NCBI RefSeq assembly: GCF_036227325.1
Contig: NZ_CP109467.1
Span: 3,348,001-3,412,000 of the forward strand
DNA length: 64,000 bases
Reading direction: 5' to 3'
Origin: Streptomyces sp. NBC_01465
GTDB lineage: Bacteria; Actinomycetota; Actinomycetes; Streptomycetales; Streptomycetaceae
Shown here: positions 41,905 to 50,401 of the stretch, piece after piece
Layout: each line of letters starts with the position of its first letter
Position numbering within the stretch: position 1 is the stretch's first letter
Notes under the pieces: generated by a model
Seen by the model: the letters and a program-made list of their open reading frames with translations, nothing else
The model's database searches: none
What the model was told of the DNA's origin: nothing
Position numbers and translations under genes: made by a program

Positions 41905-43131
41905 ATGAGCGCTGCAACTCCTCCTACCGAGCGCAGGGTCTCCGCCCGCATCGGTGCTATCTCCGAGTCCGCGACCCTCGCCGTCGACGCGAAGGCCAAG
42001 GCCCTCAAGGCCGCCGGACGCCCGGTGATCGGCTTCGGGGCCGGTGAGCCCGACTTCCCGACGCCCGACTACATCGTCGAGGCCGCGATCGAGGCCTGCC
42101 GCAACCCGAAGTACCACCGCTACACCCCGGCCGGCGGGCTCCCCGAGCTCAAGGCCGCCATCGCCGCCAAGACGCTCCGCGACTCCGGTTACGAGGTGGA
42201 CGCCTCCCAGGTGCTGGTCACCAACGGTGGCAAGCAGGCGATCTACGAGGCCTTCGCCGCGATCCTCGACCCGGGCGACGAGGTCATCGTCCCGGCTCCG
42301 TACTGGACGACGTACCCCGAGTCGATCCGTCTCGCCGGCGGTGTCCCGGTCGACGTCGTGGCCGACGAGACCACCGGCTACCGGGTCTCCGTGGAGCAGC
42401 TCGAGGCTGCCCGTACGGAGCGGACCAAGGTCGTCCTCTTCGTCTCGCCGTCCAACCCGACCGGCGCCGTATACAGCGAGGCCGACGCCGAGGCGATCGG
42501 GCGCTGGGCCGTCGAGCACGGTCTGTGGGTGCTCACGGACGAGATCTACGAGCACCTTGTGTACGGAGATGCGACGTTCACGTCGCTGCCCGCGATCGTG
42601 CCCGAGCTGCGCGACAAGTGCATCGTCGTCAACGGCGTCGCCAAGACGTACGCGATGACCGGCTGGCGCGTGGGGTGGATCATCGGCCCGAAGGACGTCG
42701 TCAAGGCCGCGACCAACCTGCAGTCGCACGCCACGTCGAACGTCAGCAACGTGGCGCAGGTCGCCGCGCTCGCCGCCGTCTCCGGGAGCCTGGACGCGGT
42801 CGCCGAGATGCGGACCGCTTTCGACCGGCGCCGGCAGACCATCGTGCGGATGCTCAGCGAGATCGACGGGGTCGTCTGCCCGACGCCCGAGGGCGCCTTC
42901 TACGCGTACCCCTCGGTGAAGGGGCTGCTCGGCAAGGAGATCCGGGGCAAGCGGCCGCAGACCTCGGTCGAGCTCGCCGCGCTGATCCTGGACGAGGTCG
43001 AGGTCGCCGTGGTGCCCGGCGAGGCCTTCGGGACCCCGGGCTACCTGCGGCTCTCGTACGCGCTGGGCGACGAGGACCTGATCGAGGGCGTCTCGCGGCT
43101 GCAGAAGCTGCTGGGCGAGGCGCGGGACTAG
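41905..43131 (+). CDS. aspC: pyridoxal-phosphate aminotransferase, aspartate aminotransferase type
   Basis: A 408-residue class I fold-type aminotransferase. The ATG at 41905 gives [54 protein letters not shown]; upstream in-frame codons are rejected as non-homologous. The cofactor lysine is Lys247 in [18 protein letters not shown], and Asp212 (TDEIYEH) and Asn184 (PSNPTGAV) are in place. It should transfer the amino group between aspartate and 2-oxoglutarate, though subfamily Ib enzymes also accept other substrates. It is divergent from tRNA-Trp and followed after 126 bp by the deaminase-like gene. Confidence 0.92.
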   Translation: MSAATPPTERRVSARIGAISESATLAVDAKAKALKAAGRPVIGFGAGEPDFPTPDYIVEAAIEACRNPKYHRYTPAGGLPELKAAIAAKTLRDSGYEVDASQVLVTNGGKQAIYEAFAAILDPGDEVIVPAPYWTTYPESIRLAGGVPVDVVADETTGYRVSVEQLEAARTERTKVVLFVSPSNPTGAVYSEADAEAIGRWAVEHGLWVLTDEIYEHLVYGDATFTSLPAIVPELRDKCIVVNGVAKTYAMTGWRVGWIIGPKDVVKAATNLQSHATSNVSNVAQVAALAAVSGSLDAVAEMRTAFDRRRQTIVRMLSEIDGVVCPTPEGAFYAYPSVKGLLGKEIRGKRPQTSVELAALILDEVEVAVVPGEAFGTPGYLRLSYALGDEDLIEGVSRLQKLLGEARD

Positions 43132-43257
43132 TTTCTCTGCGACTAGTACGGATGCGGGCTTCCGGCTTCGGCCGGGGGCCCGTTTCTTCGTTCGGGCAAC
43201 TACTCATAAGGGGAAAGCCGCTACCGGGAGGACAGGTCCGTACGGCAGGATCTTGGG

Positions 43258-44277
43258 ATGGAGCACGTACGTGATGTCACGCTGTTGCCGAAGGCCCATC
43301 TGCATCTGCACTTCACCGGGTCGATGCGGCCCTCGACCCTGCTGGAGCTGGCCGACAAGTACGGCGTCCACCTGCCCGAGGCGCTGACCGGCGGGGAGCC
43401 GCCGAAGCTGCGGGCCACCGACGAGCGGGGCTGGTTCCGCTTCCAGCGGCTCTACGACATCGCGCGGTCTTGCCTGCGCGCCCCTGAGGACATCCAGCGG
43501 CTGGTGCGCGAGGCTGCCCAGGAGGATGTGCGGGACGGGTCCGGGTGGCTGGAGATCCAGGTCGATCCGACGTCGTACGCGCCCCTGCTCGGCGGGCTGC
43601 TCCCGGCGATGGAGATCATCCTGGACGCGGTCGACTCCGCGTCGCGGGAGACCGGGCTCGGGATGCGGGTGGTCGTCGCGGCGAACCGGATGAAGCATCC
43701 GCTGGACGCGCGGACACTGGCGCGGCTCGCGGTGCGGTACGCCGACCGCGGGGTGGTCGGGTTCGGGCTCTCCAACGACGAACGCCGGGGCATGGCAAGG
43801 GACTTCGACCGGGCCTTCGCCATCGCACGGGAGGGCGGGCTGCTGGCCGCGCCCCACGGTGGGGAGCTCAGCGGGCCTTCTTCCGTACGGGACTGCCTGG
43901 ACGACCTGCACGCGACCCGGATCGGGCACGGGGTGCGGGCGGCCGAGGATCCGCGGCTGCTGCGGAAGCTGGCGGAGCGCGGCGTGACGTGCGAGGTGTG
44001 TCCGGCGTCCAATGTGGCGCTGGGGGTCTACGAGAAGCCCGAGGACGTGCCGTTGCGGCGGCTGTTCGACGCGGGGGTGCCGATGGCGCTGGGAGCCGAC
44101 GATCCGCTGCTGTTCGGGTCGCGTCTTGCGGCGCAGTACGAACTGGCGCGCAAGCACCAGGGGTTCACCGACGAGGAGCTGGCCGAGCTGGCGCGGCAGT
44201 CGGTCAGGGGGTCGGCGGCGCCGGCCGACGTACGGGAGAAGCTGCTGTCCGGGGTGGACGACTGGCTGGCCGCCTGA
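43258..44277 (+). CDS. adenosine deaminase-like amidohydrolase
   Basis: A 339-residue zinc-dependent adenosine/AMP deaminase-family protein. Metal ligands His16 and His18 are in KAHLHLHFTGSMRP, followed by APHGGE (His and Glu), RIGHG, CPASNVALG and the ALGADDP aspartate. Where classical adenosine deaminases have HxHLDGS, this protein has HFTGS, so the Asp that contacts the ribose 5'-OH is replaced by Thr. The substrate may therefore not be plain adenosine. It converges with the lipoprotein gene 18 bp downstream. Confidence 0.88.
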   Translation: MEHVRDVTLLPKAHLHLHFTGSMRPSTLLELADKYGVHLPEALTGGEPPKLRATDERGWFRFQRLYDIARSCLRAPEDIQRLVREAAQEDVRDGSGWLEIQVDPTSYAPLLGGLLPAMEIILDAVDSASRETGLGMRVVVAANRMKHPLDARTLARLAVRYADRGVVGFGLSNDERRGMARDFDRAFAIAREGGLLAAPHGGELSGPSSVRDCLDDLHATRIGHGVRAAEDPRLLRKLAERGVTCEVCPASNVALGVYEKPEDVPLRRLFDAGVPMALGADDPLLFGSRLAAQYELARKHQGFTDEELAELARQSVRGSAAPADVREKLLSGVDDWLAA

Positions 44278-44295
44278 CCCCGGACACGGGGATTG

Positions 44296-45003
44296 TTAGG
44301 TGAGCTTCGCGCGGTCCGCCGGGGACAGTGCCGTGTACTGGAGCGCCGTCGGCAGGAACTGCGGGTCGAACATCGCTCCGCGGACCTCGTCGGGCACCAG
44401 CACGCCACTGACGGCGAAGCCCGGTGTGCCGGACGCCTTCGACTTCTCGTACGCCTTCTCCGAGGCCGTCACGAAGGCCCGGTACTTCATGTTCTTGACC
44501 GCCGCGTCGAACTCCGCGTCGCGCAGGCCCGGGACCAGGGACGCCATGCGGAGAAGGAAGTCGTCCGTGTAGCCGTCGACCGACTCCTCGGGCTGATGGG
44601 CGAAGAGCACATCGTGGTACTCCGCGAACTTCCGCTTCTCCAGCGCCGCGCGCAGGGCGTTGGCCGCGCGCTTGGAGCCCTGGCCGCCCAGGCGGTCGTC
44701 GAGGAACGAGGCGAGCGTGTACTCGGTGCGGTACAGGCCCTTCTTCGTGAGCCTGCGCAGCACCGGTGCGCCGCTCTCGGGGTCCTCGAAGTCCTTGCAG
44801 ACCGGGCAGCGCATGTCCTCGTACACCTGCACGGGCGTGCTGCCGGTCCGGCCGACGACGATCGTGGTGCCGTCCTTGCCGAGCCGCTCCGGGAGCTGCG
44901 CGGAACTCGTGCCCGCCTTGCTTTCCTCGATCGGGCTGCCGGTGCATCCCGTCGCCAGTGCCGCGGTCAGAGCTATGCCTGCCGCAGCCCTTCTGAACTG
45001 CAT
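44296..45003 (-). CDS. DsbA-like thioredoxin-fold lipoprotein
   Basis: A 235-residue protein with a lipoprotein signal (MQFRRAAAGIALTAALATGC, Cys20). Its thioredoxin-fold domain has active site C66-P-V-C69 (YEDMRCPVCKDFED), typical of DsbA-like proteins of Gram-positive bacteria. The cis-Pro motif appears as SGTPGFAVSG. It is probably a disulfide oxidase or isomerase on the outer face of the membrane. It lies downstream of a TetR gene on the same strand, but the two are not obviously linked functionally. Confidence 0.88.
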   Translation of the reverse strand: MQFRRAAAGIALTAALATGCTGSPIEESKAGTSSAQLPERLGKDGTTIVVGRTGSTPVQVYEDMRCPVCKDFEDPESGAPVLRRLTKKGLYRTEYTLASFLDDRLGGQGSKRAANALRAALEKRKFAEYHDVLFAHQPEESVDGYTDDFLLRMASLVPGLRDAEFDAAVKNMKYRAFVTASEKAYEKSKASGTPGFAVSGVLVPDEVRGAMFDPQFLPTALQYTALSPADRAKLT

Positions 45004-45036
45004 TGATCTTCCCCTCCCCTGGGTACGGGGAGGACC

Positions 45037-45633
45037 CTATGCGATCCCTGTGAGGAGGGTGCGGGCAATTCCCGCCGCGAACTCGTCGAGGGGCTGCGGG
45101 GGGACTCCGCCCTCGGACATCTCGTAGGCGAAGGCGCGCTGGGCGCAGGCTCCCAGGAGGAGGGAGGCGGCTGCGTAGGTGTCGGCTTCGGGGGTGAGGC
45201 GGCCTGCCTGCTGTTCGGCGCGGAGGTAGGCGTCGAGGCGGCGGATGGGCATGTGCGGGCCGGCGCCGATCGCGCGCATGGCGTCGTCGTGGCGCTGTTT
45301 GAGGCGGGGTTCGGCGTAGAGCGAGGCGGCGATCGGGAAGCTTTCCGCGTAGAAGAGGGCCGCCTGGCGGGCGATGGTGACGAGGTTCTCCTCGACGCTG
45401 TGCCCGCCGGGGCTCTCGACCAGGGTGTTCAGGAGGGGGGCCAGTTTGGGCAGGCGTTCGCTGAGGACCGTGACGAAGAGGTCTTCCTTACTCGGGAAGT
45501 ACTTGTAGAGCGCCGCCTCGGAGCAGCCCGCCGCCTTGGCGATCTCCTTGGTGGTGGTGCGGGCGAGGCCGGCGGTGCGCATGAGTTCGTGAGCGGCGTC
45601 GACGATGCGGACGCGGGCCGGCTTCTGCTGCAT
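45037..45633 (-). CDS. TetR family transcriptional regulator
   Basis: A 198-residue repressor. The N-terminal HTH (about 8-52: VRIVDAAHELMRTAGLARTTTKEIAKAAGCSEAALYKYFPSKEDLF) is followed by a helical ligand-binding domain. The ATG at 45633 is preferred; a TTG five codons upstream is possible, and neither has a strong RBS. It is divergent from a NAD(P)-binding protein gene. Two 16-bp palindromic repeats in the gap (45662-45677 and 45685-45700) look like its operators, so it probably represses itself and the reductase. Confidence 0.9.
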   Translation of the reverse strand: MQQKPARVRIVDAAHELMRTAGLARTTTKEIAKAAGCSEAALYKYFPSKEDLFVTVLSERLPKLAPLLNTLVESPGGHSVEENLVTIARQAALFYAESFPIAASLYAEPRLKQRHDDAMRAIGAGPHMPIRRLDAYLRAEQQAGRLTPEADTYAAASLLLGACAQRAFAYEMSEGGVPPQPLDEFAAGIARTLLTGIA

Positions 45634-45661
45634 GGAGTGACCAACCAAGGTTGACGAGTGG

Positions 45662-45677
45662 GTGAGCGTTTACTCAC
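45662..45677. promoter_or_regulatory. predicted TetR operator 1
   Basis: GTGAGCGTTTACTCAC is an imperfect palindrome. It matches the neighbouring site (read in reverse complement, GTAAGTGTTCACTCAC) at 13 of 16 positions. It lies 29 bp from the TetR start codon. Confidence 0.75.
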
Positions 45678-45684
45678 TATAGGG

Positions 45685-45700
45685 GTGAGTGAACACTTAC
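45685..45700. promoter_or_regulatory. predicted TetR operator 2
   Basis: GTGAGTGAACACTTAC lies 23 bp centre-to-centre from operator 1, close to two helical turns, and 20 bp before the start of the reductase-like gene. Paired sites at this spacing suit two TetR dimers on one face of the DNA. Confidence 0.75.
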
Positions 45701-45719
45701 CCACCCGAGAGGACGTGCC

Positions 45720-46352
45720 ATGAAGCTCACCGTTTTCGGAGCGACCGGCGGCATCGGCCAGGAGATCGTCAAGCAGGCGCTGGCGGCAGGTCACCAGGTC
45801 ACGGCGGTGGTGAGGGATCCGGCCCGGCTCCCGGTCCCACTGTCGGAGGTGCAGGTCGTCACGTCCGACCTCGACGACGCCGAGGAGCTGCGGGCCGCCG
45901 TGGCCGGGCGCGATGCGGTGCTCTCGGGGCTGGGAGCGCGCAAGCGGTCGGACGCGGGGGTGGCGGCCCGGCTGACCCGGCCGGTGCTGCAGGCCATGGA
46001 GGCGGAGGGCACACGGCGGCTGCTCGTGGTGAGCGCGGGGCCGCTGGGTCCGGCCCCCCAGGGTCAGCCGCTCGTCGACCGCGCGATGCTGTCGGTGGTC
46101 AACTCGGCTCTGCGCCCGGTCTACGCCGACCTGCGCGCGATGGAGGACGCACTGGCCCAGTCGGCCACCGACTGGACGTCCGTACGGCCCCCGAGGCTCA
46201 CGAACAAGCCGGTGAGCGGCGTCTACCGGACGGTGGTCGGCGGAAATCCGAGCCGTGGCAGGACCGTCGCGCGCGCCGATGTCGCGCACGCGATGCTGGC
46301 GATGATCGACGACCCGGCGACCGTGAAGCAGGGCGTGGGCGTCGCGTACTAG
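45720..46352 (+). CDS. NAD(P)-binding oxidoreductase, atypical SDR
   Basis: A 210-residue Rossmann-fold protein (MKLTVFGATGGIGQEIVKQALAAGHQVTAVVRDP, cofactor motif GATGGIG). GAGAGGA is an RBS 7 nt before the ATG. It lacks a YxxxK catalytic pair and resembles the NmrA/YwnB-like atypical SDR group (WTSVRPPRLTNKPVSG). It is divergently paired with the TetR regulator and two operators, so it is probably inducible by a small molecule that TetR senses. The substrate is unknown. Confidence 0.88.
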   Translation: MKLTVFGATGGIGQEIVKQALAAGHQVTAVVRDPARLPVPLSEVQVVTSDLDDAEELRAAVAGRDAVLSGLGARKRSDAGVAARLTRPVLQAMEAEGTRRLLVVSAGPLGPAPQGQPLVDRAMLSVVNSALRPVYADLRAMEDALAQSATDWTSVRPPRLTNKPVSGVYRTVVGGNPSRGRTVARADVAHAMLAMIDDPATVKQGVGVAY

Positions 46353-46368
46353 TTGCGGAGCAACTAGT
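46348..46368. terminator. convergent terminator hairpin
   Basis: ACTAGTTGC (46348-46356) and GCAACTAGT (46360-46368) form a perfect 9-bp stem with a GGA loop, overlapping the TAG stop of the reductase gene and touching the end of the opposite gene. It probably serves both strands. Confidence 0.55.
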
Positions 46369-47171
46369 CAGGCGCACGGTCCCGGCCCGTCGTCCAGCGG
46401 GCGGAAGGTGGCCGTGCGGCCTCCGAGGTAGGAGACCTCGGCGATGTCGGGGGCGAGCAGCTGGACCGTGCCGGGCGGGGACGGTTTCCAGGCGTCCTTC
46501 GGTGTCTTCTCGTCGGAGGCCCACCAGCGGCCGCCGAGGCGGACGACGTCCGGGCCCTTGCCGCACGAAGGGCCGCCGCCCAGCTGCAGCGGGTACAGCA
46601 CGCCTGCCTTCGGTTTCTCCACATCCGATTCCAGCCGGTCCAGACAGCCCGGGGCTACGGCATCAACATCGGCCTGATCCGCCGGGTGGAACGTCATCCA
46701 GGGGACACCGGAGACTCCCCCGAAGCGCAGGGTGTCCTTCGACCGGAGCGTCATGGGCCGCGTCAGATAGGGCCCGGCGAGCTGAATCGCCCAGGTGGAG
46801 TGGGGCGGGGCGGTCCACAGGCGCCCGTCGAAGAGGGCGACCCGCAGATCACAGACCCCGGGCAGCGCATACGTGTACTTCTCGCCGATCACCGCGCCGG
46901 AAGGTGTCCGTACGGCTGCGGTCGAGGCTCGCGAGGATCCGTCCCCGCCCTCCCCTCCCGCAAGGTTCAGCCCCAGTGCCGACCCGCCGAGCGCAACCAG
47001 CGCCGTCGCACAGGCCGCCACTGTCGCCCGTCGCCGTCCGCGCGTACGGCGGCCGCGGGCCATCAGGGCCGGGGCGGCCACCGGTGGTGCGGGGCCGTCC
47101 GACGCGGCCAGATCGTGCAGCGCCTGGCGCAGCAGTTCCTCGTCCTCTTCCGCGTGGTCCCTGTCGCTCAC
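46368..47171 (-). CDS. membrane protein coupled to an ECF sigma factor, possible anti-sigma factor
   Basis: A 267-residue protein from the GTG at 47171, which overlaps the sigma factor stop by 4 nt (GTGA). A short acidic cytoplasmic part (SDRDHAEEDEELLRQALHDLAASDGP) and a basic RGRRTRGRRR precede one membrane segment (about 57-76). An extracytoplasmic domain with several cysteines follows (GVCDLRV, GCLDRL, PSCGKG, GPCA). I see no zinc-finger HxxxCxxC anti-sigma motif. The tight coupling suggests it restrains or senses for the sigma factor. Confidence 0.78.
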   Translation of the reverse strand: MSDRDHAEEDEELLRQALHDLAASDGPAPPVAAPALMARGRRTRGRRRATVAACATALVALGGSALGLNLAGGEGGDGSSRASTAAVRTPSGAVIGEKYTYALPGVCDLRVALFDGRLWTAPPHSTWAIQLAGPYLTRPMTLRSKDTLRFGGVSGVPWMTFHPADQADVDAVAPGCLDRLESDVEKPKAGVLYPLQLGGGPSCGKGPDVVRLGGRWWASDEKTPKDAWKPSPPGTVQLLAPDIAEVSYLGGRTATFRPLDDGPGPCA

Positions 47172-47695
47172 CGCGCGCCCCTTCCCGCGTAGCCGGTCAG
47201 CGCACCTGTGGCGCGCAGTCGTTCCAGGGCCCGGTTGGTACGGCTCTTGACCGTCCCGGGCGAACAGCCGAGCAGCTCGGCCGTCTGTTCCACCGACAGG
47301 TCCTCGTAGAAGCGGAGCACCAGCACCGCCCGTTGGGCGCGGGGCAGGGAGGTGAGGGCGCGCCGGAGCTCGATGCGGGTGTCCGTGCCGCCCGTCGCGT
47401 CGTCGGCTCCGTCGGGCCGCTCCCCCTGGAGCGCGTGCGGCACCTCGCGGTGCCAGCTGCGGCGGCGCCAGGTGGCGTACAGATTGACGACCACCTTGCG
47501 CGCGTACGCCTGTGGGGACTCCCAGGCCGCCGAGCGCCCCCAGTGCAGATAGACGCGGACCAGAGCGGCCTGGACCAGGTCCTCGGCGGTGTGCCGGTCC
47601 CCCGTCAGCAGGCGGGCCGTGCGCAGCAGCGAGGGGTACGCGGACGCGGTGAACTCCGTGAAATCGGCATCGCGCGCGGGCGGGCCTGTCTCCAC
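47168..47695 (-). CDS. ECF RNA polymerase sigma factor, SigE-like family
   Basis: A 175-residue sigma factor from a GTG start. Region 2 is FTEFTASAYPSLLRTARLLTGDRHTAEDLVQAALVRVYLHW (core binding and -10 recognition). Region 4 is LRRALTSLPRAQRAVLVLRFYEDLSVEQTAELLGCSPGTVKSRTNRALERLR (-35 recognition). There is no region 1 or 3, as expected for ECF factors. The pattern fits the actinobacterial SigE-type family (TIGR02983). It overlaps the downstream membrane protein, a likely regulator. Confidence 0.92.
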   Translation of the reverse strand: METGPPARDADFTEFTASAYPSLLRTARLLTGDRHTAEDLVQAALVRVYLHWGRSAAWESPQAYARKVVVNLYATWRRRSWHREVPHALQGERPDGADDATGGTDTRIELRRALTSLPRAQRAVLVLRFYEDLSVEQTAELLGCSPGTVKSRTNRALERLRATGALTGYAGRGAR

Positions 47696-47767
47696 CTGTG
47701 TCCCCCCTCGACGAGCACCCTGTCACTCACTCGACAACCGGGGGTGCCCGGTGGGTTCCACCGGGTT

Positions 47768-48823
47768 TCAGAGGCTGACGCCGACCGTCACCGGTTCGTT
47801 GACGAGAGTGACTCCGAAGGCCTCCTGGACGCCCGCGACGACCTCGCGGGCGAGCGCGAGGAGGTCTTCGGTCGTGGCACTCCCCCGGTTGGTGAGGGCG
47901 AGGGTGTGCTTGGTGGAGATCCGGGCCGGGCCCGTCCCGTACCCCTTGGTGAAGCCCGCCTTGTCGATCAGCCAGGCCGCCGATGTCTTGGTCAGGCCCT
48001 CCCCCGCCGGGTACGCGGGCGGGACGACATCGGAGCCGAGCCGCGCATGCGCCCTGGTCAGGAAGGTCTCGTACTCCTGCGCCGTGAGGATCGGGTTGGT
48101 GAAGAAGGAGCCTGCGGACCAGGTGTCGTGGTCCTCGGGGTCCAGCACCATGCCCTTGCCCGCGCGCAGCTTCAGCACCGTCTCGCGGGCCTGTGCCGCC
48201 GGGACGCGGTCGCCGGCCTCGACGCCGAGGGCGCGGGCGGTTTCCGGGTACTTGATGGGCGCCGAGAGGCCGTCCGCGTCCTCCAGCTCGAAGCGGACGC
48301 GCAGGACGACGTAGCGGTCCGGGTCCTGCTTGAAGCGGCTGTGGCGGTACGAGAAGTGGCAGTCGGCGGCGGGGACGGTGACCGTCTCGGCGGCCTCGCG
48401 GTCGTACGCGACGACCTCGGTGATCGTGGAGGAGACCTCCTGGCCGTACGCGCCGACGTTCTGGATCGGGGTCGCTCCGGCGGAGCCGGGGATTCCGGCG
48501 AGGCACTCGATACCGGCCAGGCCTGCCTCGACCGTGCGGGCGACGGCGTCCGACCAGATCTCGCCGGCCGCCAACTCGAGCTTCGTACCGGAGAGTTCGA
48601 AGCCCCGGGTCGCGATGCGCAGCGCCGTACCACTGAACCCCCCGTCGCCGATGACCAGGTTGGAGCCACCGCCGATGACGAGGAGGGGCGTGCCTGCGGC
48701 GTCGGCGGCGCGGACCGCTTCGATCACCTCGGCGTCGGTCTCCGCCGTGATCAGCCGGGTGGCGGGGCCGCCCAGGCGGAAGGTGGTCAGGGGGGCGAGG
48801 GGGGCTTCGTGGAGTTCCTGCAC
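47768..48823 (-). CDS. murB: UDP-N-acetylenolpyruvoylglucosamine reductase
   Basis: A 351-residue FAD enzyme that reduces UDP-GlcNAc-enolpyruvate to UDP-MurNAc in peptidoglycan synthesis. It shows TTFRLGGPATRLITAETDAEVIEAVRAADAAGTPLLVIGGGSNLVIGD (FAD-binding), IPGSAGATPIQNVGAYGQEVSSTI, the catalytic serine in WSAGSFFTNPI and the C-terminal GSATTEDLLALAREV glutamate. In many actinomycetes murB lies beside the hadAB-like/rpmG cluster, as here, but with an efflux pump and regulator between. Confidence 0.96.
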   Translation of the reverse strand: MQELHEAPLAPLTTFRLGGPATRLITAETDAEVIEAVRAADAAGTPLLVIGGGSNLVIGDGGFSGTALRIATRGFELSGTKLELAAGEIWSDAVARTVEAGLAGIECLAGIPGSAGATPIQNVGAYGQEVSSTITEVVAYDREAAETVTVPAADCHFSYRHSRFKQDPDRYVVLRVRFELEDADGLSAPIKYPETARALGVEAGDRVPAAQARETVLKLRAGKGMVLDPEDHDTWSAGSFFTNPILTAQEYETFLTRAHARLGSDVVPPAYPAGEGLTKTSAAWLIDKAGFTKGYGTGPARISTKHTLALTNRGSATTEDLLALAREVVAGVQEAFGVTLVNEPVTVGVSL

Positions 48824-48849
48824 GGGTTCAGCCTACGAGACCGCATGCG

Positions 48850-48879
48850 GACGGCCCCGCCTGTGTGGGCGGGGCCGTC
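48850..48879. terminator. terminator after the MFS transporter gene
   Basis: Perfect 12-bp arms GACGGCCCCGCC (48850-48861) and GGCGGGGCCGTC (48868-48879) with a TGTGTG loop lie between the end of the transporter and the start of murB. Confidence 0.8.
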
Positions 48880-48894
48880 GGCTGGGGTTCCGGA

Positions 48895-50325
48895 TCAGAC
48901 CGTGGCGAGCTCGCGCTCCTGGACAGGCGTCTCCTCGGTCACGGACTTCGTGCGGCGCGGGATCATCAGGGCGACGAGGGCCGCGAGGGCGACCGTTGCG
49001 GCGCCGATCCACAGGGCGGGGACGGTGCCGTCGGTGAACAGCTGCGGGGGCCCGTAGCCGCCCTGGGAGGCGAAGACCGCGCCCAGGATGGCGACTCCGA
49101 GCGATCCGCCGACCTCGCGCAGGGCGTTGTTGGCGCCGGAGGCGATGCCCTGCTCGGCGGGGCGGACGCTGGACATGACCACGCTGGCCGCGGGGGCGAA
49201 GTAGAGCGCCATGCCGATGCCGCTGAGGATCAGGGCCGGGAGCTGGGCGGCGTACGAGACGTCGGGGCTCAGGACCGCCGCGAAGAGGCCGAGGCCGATC
49301 GCCTGGAGGGCGAGACCGGCGACGACGACCGGGCGGCCGCCGATGCGGTCCGAGAGGATCCCGGCGAACGGCGCGACGATCAGCGGCATTCCGGTCCAGG
49401 GGAGCATCCGCAGACCGGCCTCGGTGGGCGAGTAGCCGGAGACGCCCTGGAAGAACTGGCTGAGCAGGAAGATCGAGCCGAACATCCCCAGGAACATCAG
49501 CATGGCGGCGATGTTGATCCCGAAGAAGGCGCGGTTACGGAAGAGCCGCATGGGGAGCATGGGGTTCTTGTGGGTGAAGCCGTGGTGGACGAAGCCGGCC
49601 AGGAGTGCGGCACCCGCGAAGAGGCTGATGAGGATGGTGGGTGAAGTCCAGCCGTCGGTCTGGCCGTTGACCAGTCCGTAGACGATGCCGAAGAGACCGC
49701 CGCTGACGAGGAGCGTGCCGGGGATGTCGAGGCGGGCGTTGGGTGCGAACGACTCCGCGAGGCGGAGGCGGGCGAGGGGCAGCAGAGCCAGGCCGACCGG
49801 GACGTTCAGCCAGAAGATCCACTCCCAGGAGAAGTGCTCGGTGAGGCTGCCGCCGATCAGCGGGCCGCTGGCGACCGCGAGGCCGGTGACGGCGGAGAAG
49901 ATGCCGAGCGCGGCGCCCCGCTTGGCGGCCGGGACGGCTGCGGTGAGCAGGGTGAGAGTCAGCGGCATCATGATCGCGGCGCCTACGCCCTGGACGGCGC
50001 GGGCGGCGACCAGGGAGTTGATGCCGGGGGCCATGGCCGCCGCGGCGGAGGCGAGGGTGAAGACCGTGAGACCGGTGATGAAGAGCTTGCGGCGGCCGAA
50101 CCGGTCGCCGAGGGCCGCGCCGAACATCAGCAGGACCGCGAAGGTGAGCGTGTACGCGTTCACCGTCCACTGCAGGTCGGAGAGTTTGCCGCCCAGGTCC
50201 TCGCGGATGGAGGGCAGGGCGGTCGTGACGACGAGGTTGTCGAGTGCCGCCATGAAGCCTGCGACGCTGGTGATGATCAGGGCCCAGGTGGCGCCCCCGC
50301 GCCCTCCTGCTGCTTGCTCGTTCAT
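48895..50325 (-). CDS. MFS efflux transporter, DHA2 family
   Basis: A 476-residue integral membrane protein with about 14 hydrophobic segments. It has the DHA2 signature near TM1 (SVAGFMAALDNLVVTTALPSIREDLGG), the MFS loop motif GAALGDRFGRRKLF and the antiporter motif C-like SAVTGLAVASGPLIGGSLTEHFSWEWIFWLNVPVG. It is probably a proton-coupled multidrug or small-molecule exporter. It lies directly downstream of a TetR gene. A palindrome 16 bp before its ATG matches one in front of the TetR gene, so the regulator most likely controls this pump. Confidence 0.93.
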   Translation of the reverse strand: MNEQAAGGRGGATWALIITSVAGFMAALDNLVVTTALPSIREDLGGKLSDLQWTVNAYTLTFAVLLMFGAALGDRFGRRKLFITGLTVFTLASAAAAMAPGINSLVAARAVQGVGAAIMMPLTLTLLTAAVPAAKRGAALGIFSAVTGLAVASGPLIGGSLTEHFSWEWIFWLNVPVGLALLPLARLRLAESFAPNARLDIPGTLLVSGGLFGIVYGLVNGQTDGWTSPTILISLFAGAALLAGFVHHGFTHKNPMLPMRLFRNRAFFGINIAAMLMFLGMFGSIFLLSQFFQGVSGYSPTEAGLRMLPWTGMPLIVAPFAGILSDRIGGRPVVVAGLALQAIGLGLFAAVLSPDVSYAAQLPALILSGIGMALYFAPAASVVMSSVRPAEQGIASGANNALREVGGSLGVAILGAVFASQGGYGPPQLFTDGTVPALWIGAATVALAALVALMIPRRTKSVTEETPVQERELATV

Positions 50326-50340
50326 TGCTCCCCCTCGGGA

Positions 50341-50358
50341 TTAGTTATCAATGACTAA
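50341..50358. promoter_or_regulatory. predicted TetR operator before the MFS gene
   Basis: TTAGTTATCAATGACTAA is an imperfect palindrome matching the site at 50972-50989 at 13 of 18 positions. It lies 16-33 bp upstream of the transporter start, where bound repressor would block initiation. Confidence 0.75.
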
Positions 50359-50401
50359 CTTTGCCGGGCATGAAACGGGACGCGCAGGTGGAACACGGAA
50401 C

